Positions 60,405 to 64,000 of a stretch of 64,000 bases of DNA are shown here, in pieces. The position numbers and the translations under genes are program-made. This DNA comes from Candidatus Limnocylindrales bacterium (GTDB lineage Bacteria > Desulfobacterota > Binatia > UBA1149 > CAITLU01). The DNA lies in the NCBI GenBank assembly GCA_035571835.1, contig DATNBU010000039.1, positions 1 through 64,000 on the forward strand. The letters are read 5' to 3'. Within the stretch, counting starts at the first letter, position 1; every line of letters starts with the position of its first letter. The notes beneath the pieces were generated by a model. It did no database searches. It was not told where the DNA came from and saw nothing but the letters and a program-made list of their open reading frames with translations.

Positions 60405-62159
60405 TCACGGCACCCAGTCGACCCGGTGATCGCGCAGATACGCATCCACCGCCGCGCCGATGGTCGGATGAAAGATCCCCTCGCCCAGCTGTTCCATGAG
60501 CTCGAAGCGCACGAGCTTTTCCTTCACCGGATCTTTCATCTCGGCGAAGTGCAGCTCGACTGCGGCCTGCCGGAGCATGGCCGTCAGCTCGCTCAGCATG
60601 TCGGCGGCAGTCACATCCACGCTGGTCACGGGCTCGGCGGCGATGATCACCCGGCGAATCGAATCGGGAGCCGCGCCGATCGCCTTCAGCAGGCACTGCT
60701 GGAACAGCTCGGCGTTGGCGAAGAACAGCGGCGCGTCCCACCGGAACAGGACCAGCCCGGGCACGAGGCGCGCGTCCGGATACCGGGTGATGTCGTGATA
60801 GCCGCGCACGCCGTCGACTCGCCCGAGCACCGCGAAGTACGGCCGCCAGCCGTCCCAGAGAAATTCGATCACGGCCAGCACCACCGCGATGCAGATCCCC
60901 GGAACGGCGCCGAGAATCATCACGCCCGCGAAGCACGCCATCGACAGCCAGAACTCCCACTGCTGGATCCGGAATATCCGTTTGAGATCGGCGATCTCGA
61001 ACAGCCCTAATGCAGCGGCAATCACCACCGCCGCGAGCGCACTGTTGGGCAGGTGCTGGAGCAGGTTCGGAGCCGCAATCAGCAGCAGTGCGACGGCGAG
61101 CGCGCTGACGACTCCGGTCACCTGCGTTCTGGCGCCGGCGGCTTCCGCGACCGGCGTACGCGACGAGCTGCTGCTGATCGGAAAGCCCTGAAGGAAGCCC
61201 GCCGCCAGATTGGCCGCGCCGAGACCGACCATTTCCTGGTTGGGATCGACGTACGTGCGGGTGCGTGCGGCATACGTGCGCGACAGCACGCTGGTATCGG
61301 CGAATGCGACCAGTGCCGCAGCGACGCCGCCGAGCACAACGCTGGCGAGATCCACGCCGCTCGTCCACGGCAGCGCAAACTTCGGCAGGCCTTGCGGCAT
61401 TCCGCCGAGAACCTTGACGCCGTGGCTGCCGAGATCGAACGCGGCAACGGTAATGGTCGCGAGCACCACGACGATCAGCAGCGTCGGCAGGCGCTTGAAA
61501 CGTTTGAGCGCGAGGATGAGCGCGAGGCTGCCGCCTCCGACCGCAAAGCTGTACCAGTTTGCGCGCCCGGCGAGCAGAGCCTCGAGCAGGTTCCATACGT
61601 CCATGCCTGGACGCTCGCTCTGGATGGAGATGCCGAAGAGCTTCGGAGTCTGGCTGATCAGCACCGCAAGCGCGATGCCGTTCATGTAGCCGTAGCGAAT
61701 CGGCTTGGACAAAAGCTCGGTGATGAAGCCGAGTCCGAAAAGTCCGGCGAGCATGCACACCGCTCCCGCGACGATCGCCATCATGCTCGCCACGGCGACC
61801 GCGCGCGACGGATCACCGCCGGAGAGCGGCAGCACCACGCCGAGAATCACCGCGGCCAGCGCCGAATCCGGTCCGAGCACGAGGATGCGGCTCGGACCGA
61901 AAACGGCGTACGTCAGCAGCGGCACGATGGTCGCGTAAAGGCCATAAACGCCCGGCACGCCGGCGGCTTCCGCGTAGGCAATCCCCGCGGGTACCAGCAT
62001 GCTGGCAAGCACGAGGCCGGCGACCAGATCGCTGGCAAGCCAGCTGCGCTGATACTGCTCGAGCATCTGCACGCCCGGCAGCCAGCGCAGCCAGCCGGTG
62101 CGCGCAGTGGGAATGAGAAGCGACGTGTTCGCGGAGCTGACCTGCGGATCGATCGACAT
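60405..62159 (-). CDS. SulP family anion transporter with STAS domain
   Basis: A 584-residue SLC26/SulP transporter. Twelve to fourteen spans fill about 40-440, beginning SDLVAGLVLASMLVPAGIAYAEAAGVPGVYGLY, the SulP signature (split here by its span boundary), and including GFLQGFPISSSSSRTPV. A C-terminal STAS domain (about 460-575) has the VIIAAEPVTSVDVTAADML phosphorylation-type loop. ATG 62159 with GAGG upstream is preferred over 62222. The anion (sulfate, bicarbonate or another) is not predictable. It converges on the dockerin-bearing gene. Confidence 0.9.
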   Translation of the reverse strand: MSIDPQVSSANTSLLIPTARTGWLRWLPGVQMLEQYQRSWLASDLVAGLVLASMLVPAGIAYAEAAGVPGVYGLYATIVPLLTYAVFGPSRILVLGPDSALAAVILGVVLPLSGGDPSRAVAVASMMAIVAGAVCMLAGLFGLGFITELLSKPIRYGYMNGIALAVLISQTPKLFGISIQSERPGMDVWNLLEALLAGRANWYSFAVGGGSLALILALKRFKRLPTLLIVVVLATITVAAFDLGSHGVKVLGGMPQGLPKFALPWTSGVDLASVVLGGVAAALVAFADTSVLSRTYAARTRTYVDPNQEMVGLGAANLAAGFLQGFPISSSSSRTPVAEAAGARTQVTGVVSALAVALLLIAAPNLLQHLPNSALAAVVIAAALGLFEIADLKRIFRIQQWEFWLSMACFAGVMILGAVPGICIAVVLAVIEFLWDGWRPYFAVLGRVDGVRGYHDITRYPDARLVPGLVLFRWDAPLFFANAELFQQCLLKAIGAAPDSIRRVIIAAEPVTSVDVTAADMLSELTAMLRQAAVELHFAEMKDPVKEKLVRFELMEQLGEGIFHPTIGAAVDAYLRDHRVDWVP

Positions 62160-62327
62160 GCTCGAGCCCCTCGATGCGTCAGGGAATCCGTGAGGCGCCG
62201 ATGGTGAATCCACGCGCAACACTATCGCACGGTCCGGTGCCCGATAAACGATCGCGTACCGGCCGGCCCGGCCGCCACGAATCGTTATCGGGTACCGGCA
62301 GCGACGATAGTCTGGTATGGGGCGGCA

Positions 62328-63233
62328 ATGGAAAACAGCGAGATCATCCGGCGTGCGCGCAAACTGGCGAAACCGTTCCGCGTAACGGACGGAGATTCCT
62401 TCCGTCTGAAATCGGTGGACCCCGGCGACACCCTCGAACTGACCTCTGAGGACAAGCCTCGAGCGAAGGAAGCGCTCGCCACCGGTATCGAAGCCCTCGC
62501 CGAGCTGCAGGACATGCTCTACGCGCAGGATCGCTGGGCGGTACTATTGATTTTCCAGGCCATGGACGCGGCCGGAAAAGACGGCGCCATCAAGCACGTG
62601 ATGTCCGGGGTGAATCCCCAGGGCTGCCAGGTGTACTCGTTCAAAGCACCGACCAGCGAAGACCTCGACCACGACTACCTGTGGCGCTGCATGAAGGTTC
62701 TGCCGGAACGCGGCCGCATCGGGATTTTCAATCGCAGCTATTATGAAGAGACGCTCGTAATCCGCGTGCATCCGGAGCTGCTCGCGATGCAGAAGATTCC
62801 GGACGAGCTCGTCACCAAGTCGATCTGGAAAGAGCGCCATCAGGACATCCGCACATTCGAACGGTATCTCGCCCGCAACGGCGTCGCCGTCTGCAAGTTC
62901 TTTCTTCACGTCTCCCGGGACGAGCAGAAACGCCGTTTTCTCGAGCGTCTCGAAAACCCGGACAAGAACTGGAAGTTTTCCGCCAACGACGCGAAGGAAC
63001 GCAAGTACTGGGACAAGTACATGGACGCATACGAAGAGACGATCCAGGGGACCGCGACCAAGGCGGCGCCGTGGTACGTCGTTCCGGCGGACAACAAGTG
63101 GTTCACCCGGGTCGTGGTCGCTGCCGCGGTCATCGATACGCTTGCCGGCCTCGATCTCGCATATCCGAAAGTGAGCGACGACAAGCGCGCGGAGCTGGCC
63201 ACGGCAAGGACAGCGCTGCTCGAGAACGGCTGA
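62328..63233 (+). CDS. Polyphosphate kinase 2 (PPK2 family)
   Basis: A 301-residue PPK2 enzyme transferring phosphate between polyphosphate and nucleotides. Walker A lies in FQAMDAAGKDGAIKHVMSG, the lid/Walker B region reads GIFNRSYYEETLVIRVHP, and WKFSANDAKERKYWDKYM is the PPK2 C-terminal block. One PPK2 domain is present, so it is probably a class I or III enzyme; nucleotide preference (AMP, ADP or GDP) is not readable. ATG 62328 opens the ORF. It converges on the last gene. Confidence 0.93.
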   Translation: MENSEIIRRARKLAKPFRVTDGDSFRLKSVDPGDTLELTSEDKPRAKEALATGIEALAELQDMLYAQDRWAVLLIFQAMDAAGKDGAIKHVMSGVNPQGCQVYSFKAPTSEDLDHDYLWRCMKVLPERGRIGIFNRSYYEETLVIRVHPELLAMQKIPDELVTKSIWKERHQDIRTFERYLARNGVAVCKFFLHVSRDEQKRRFLERLENPDKNWKFSANDAKERKYWDKYMDAYEETIQGTATKAAPWYVVPADNKWFTRVVVAAAVIDTLAGLDLAYPKVSDDKRAELATARTALLENG

Positions 63234-63240
63234 GCCGCCG

Positions 63241-64000
63241 CTACAGCATCGCGTCGAGCGCGAGAAGCGGCTCGACGCGCGACAGCGCGATCTGCGCGCA
63301 GGCCTTCGTCACGTTTCGCACCATCGTGCGATCCAGCGTCGAGATAAAATCCCGAGGCGAAATCTGTCGCGCGAACATCCGTGCCGCCTGGTGGCGCGCG
63401 GCCTCCGTGCCCTCGTGCCCGAGACTGCGGTAGACGAACGCGGTCAGCGGCGACACCGTCAGATCGCTCGCCGACGCCGTAGTGCGTCCCGTCTCCAGAA
63501 CATCGAGCAGCTGTGCATCCACCGGAGCCGTTGTCGCAATCATCGGCAGGAACCGCTCGATGCGGTCGGGCGTGCCGCGCGTGCTGTGGATGTCGCCGAG
63601 CAGCATCGACACGGGGCAATCCCCGCCGGTCAGAAGCGCCAGCGCCTCGATAACGGCGATCGTGGTGATCTTGGCTCCGAGATAGCTGCCGGCAAACTCG
63701 ATGTTGCGGCGCGCAGCGGTGCGCAGCTCGGCAAACTCGGCCTCGGTCGGTGAGTCGTGGTAGCGGTGAAAGATGTGGTCCGGGTCGAGCGTGGCGAGGA
63801 ACGTTTCCATGCGCGTGAGCGCATCGCGGTACTCGCGGATCGAGTAGACGCCGACCGCGGAGAGCGGCGCGTTGGATTCCTCGATGAGCTCCCACGTCGT
63901 CGACAGGAAGGTTCCCGGATCGGATGTCGCAAAACTGCTGACGTCGCGGTTGCCGAGCGCCACCGCATCGTGAACGACGGCGTCGATCTCCTGTTCCTGC
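63241..64000 (-). CDS. Protein of unknown function, 5' end beyond the window
   Basis: The frame is open from 63241 through the right edge of the window, so the gene is cut at its 5' end. At least 253 residues are encoded. A GTG at 63963 could be a start, but the frame continues upstream as EQEIDAVVHDAVALGN, so I treat it as partial. It is mostly helical with no signal peptide or membrane span in the visible part; segments such as MLLGDIHSTRGTPDRIERFLPM and ARQISPRDFISTLDRTMV recall no family I can name. Confidence 0.55.
   Translation of the reverse strand, partial: QEQEIDAVVHDAVALGNRDVSSFATSDPGTFLSTTWELIEESNAPLSAVGVYSIREYRDALTRMETFLATLDPDHIFHRYHDSPTEAEFAELRTAARRNIEFAGSYLGAKITTIAVIEALALLTGGDCPVSMLLGDIHSTRGTPDRIERFLPMIATTAPVDAQLLDVLETGRTTASASDLTVSPLTAFVYRSLGHEGTEAARHQAARMFARQISPRDFISTLDRTMVRNVTKACAQIALSRVEPLLALDAML

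Noticed and set aside
1-64000. tRNA, rRNA, IS elements and prophage genes
   Set aside because: Intergenic regions were scanned by eye. No cloverleaf, rRNA segment, transposase or integrase was recognised.

Overview
The window comes from a high-GC, Gram-negative (diderm) bacterium. It carries a lipid A/Kdo pathway, BamA, a Skp/OmpH chaperone, the Lol lipoprotein exporter and a type II secretion system (T2SS). It also carries several exported proteins with Thr-rich linkers, Cys-rich modules and dockerin-like calcium loops. That mix resembles Binatota and 'deltaproteobacterial'-grade genomes. This placement is an inference from gene content, because no rRNA marker is present.

Layout. 149-2184 (+): ribosomal protein L28 and a Baeyer-Villiger-type monooxygenase. 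8370-2253 (-): a sugar-nucleotide epimerase, a Trm112-like protein, a Kdo kinase-like protein, yicC, gmk, spoT and ridA, closely packed, with no rpoZ between gmk and spoT. 8662-11879 (+): a redox trio made of a DJ-1/Hsp31-like protein, an SDR that lacks the catalytic Tyr, and a MOSC-reductase-ferredoxin fusion. 17144-12013 (-): an exported glycoside hydrolase, a Cys-rich secreted protein and a lipase-maturation-factor-like membrane protein. 18014-17379 (-): an exported pentapeptide-repeat protein.

33872-18056 (-) is one long envelope cluster: lysS, lolE, lolD, bamA, skp, then a 0.38 kb array of palindromic repeats where lpxD and fabZ usually sit, then lpxA, lpxI, a Gfo/Idh oxidoreductase, lpxB, msbA, a DUF374 (LpxJ-type) acyltransferase, waaA and lpxK. 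These genes overlap by 1-8 bases. Three of the starts are probably not ATG (TTG for lpxB, CTG for msbA, GTG for waaA). Diverging from it, 33998-46391 (+) is an almost complete T2SS operon, gspCDEFGHIJKLMN, lacking only the prepilin peptidase.

46521-54141 holds five or six exported proteins of unknown function, including two related beta-repeat proteins with dockerin-like modules. 57666-54386 (-) is ilvB-ilvN-ackA behind a leader with a strong intrinsic terminator, probably an attenuator. 58143-64000 holds an L,D-transpeptidase-like protein, another dockerin-bearing Cys-rich exported protein, a SulP transporter, a PPK2 polyphosphate kinase and a gene cut by the window edge.

How the parts may fit together: the envelope cluster builds the outer membrane, the T2SS inserts into it, and the exported proteins are plausible T2SS cargo. 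The items most worth following up are (1) the duplicated hairpin element at 26911-27241, whose two copies show a compensatory base pair, (2) the Cys-bounded dockerin-like modules shared by four exported proteins with no cohesin in sight, and (3) the ilv leader.
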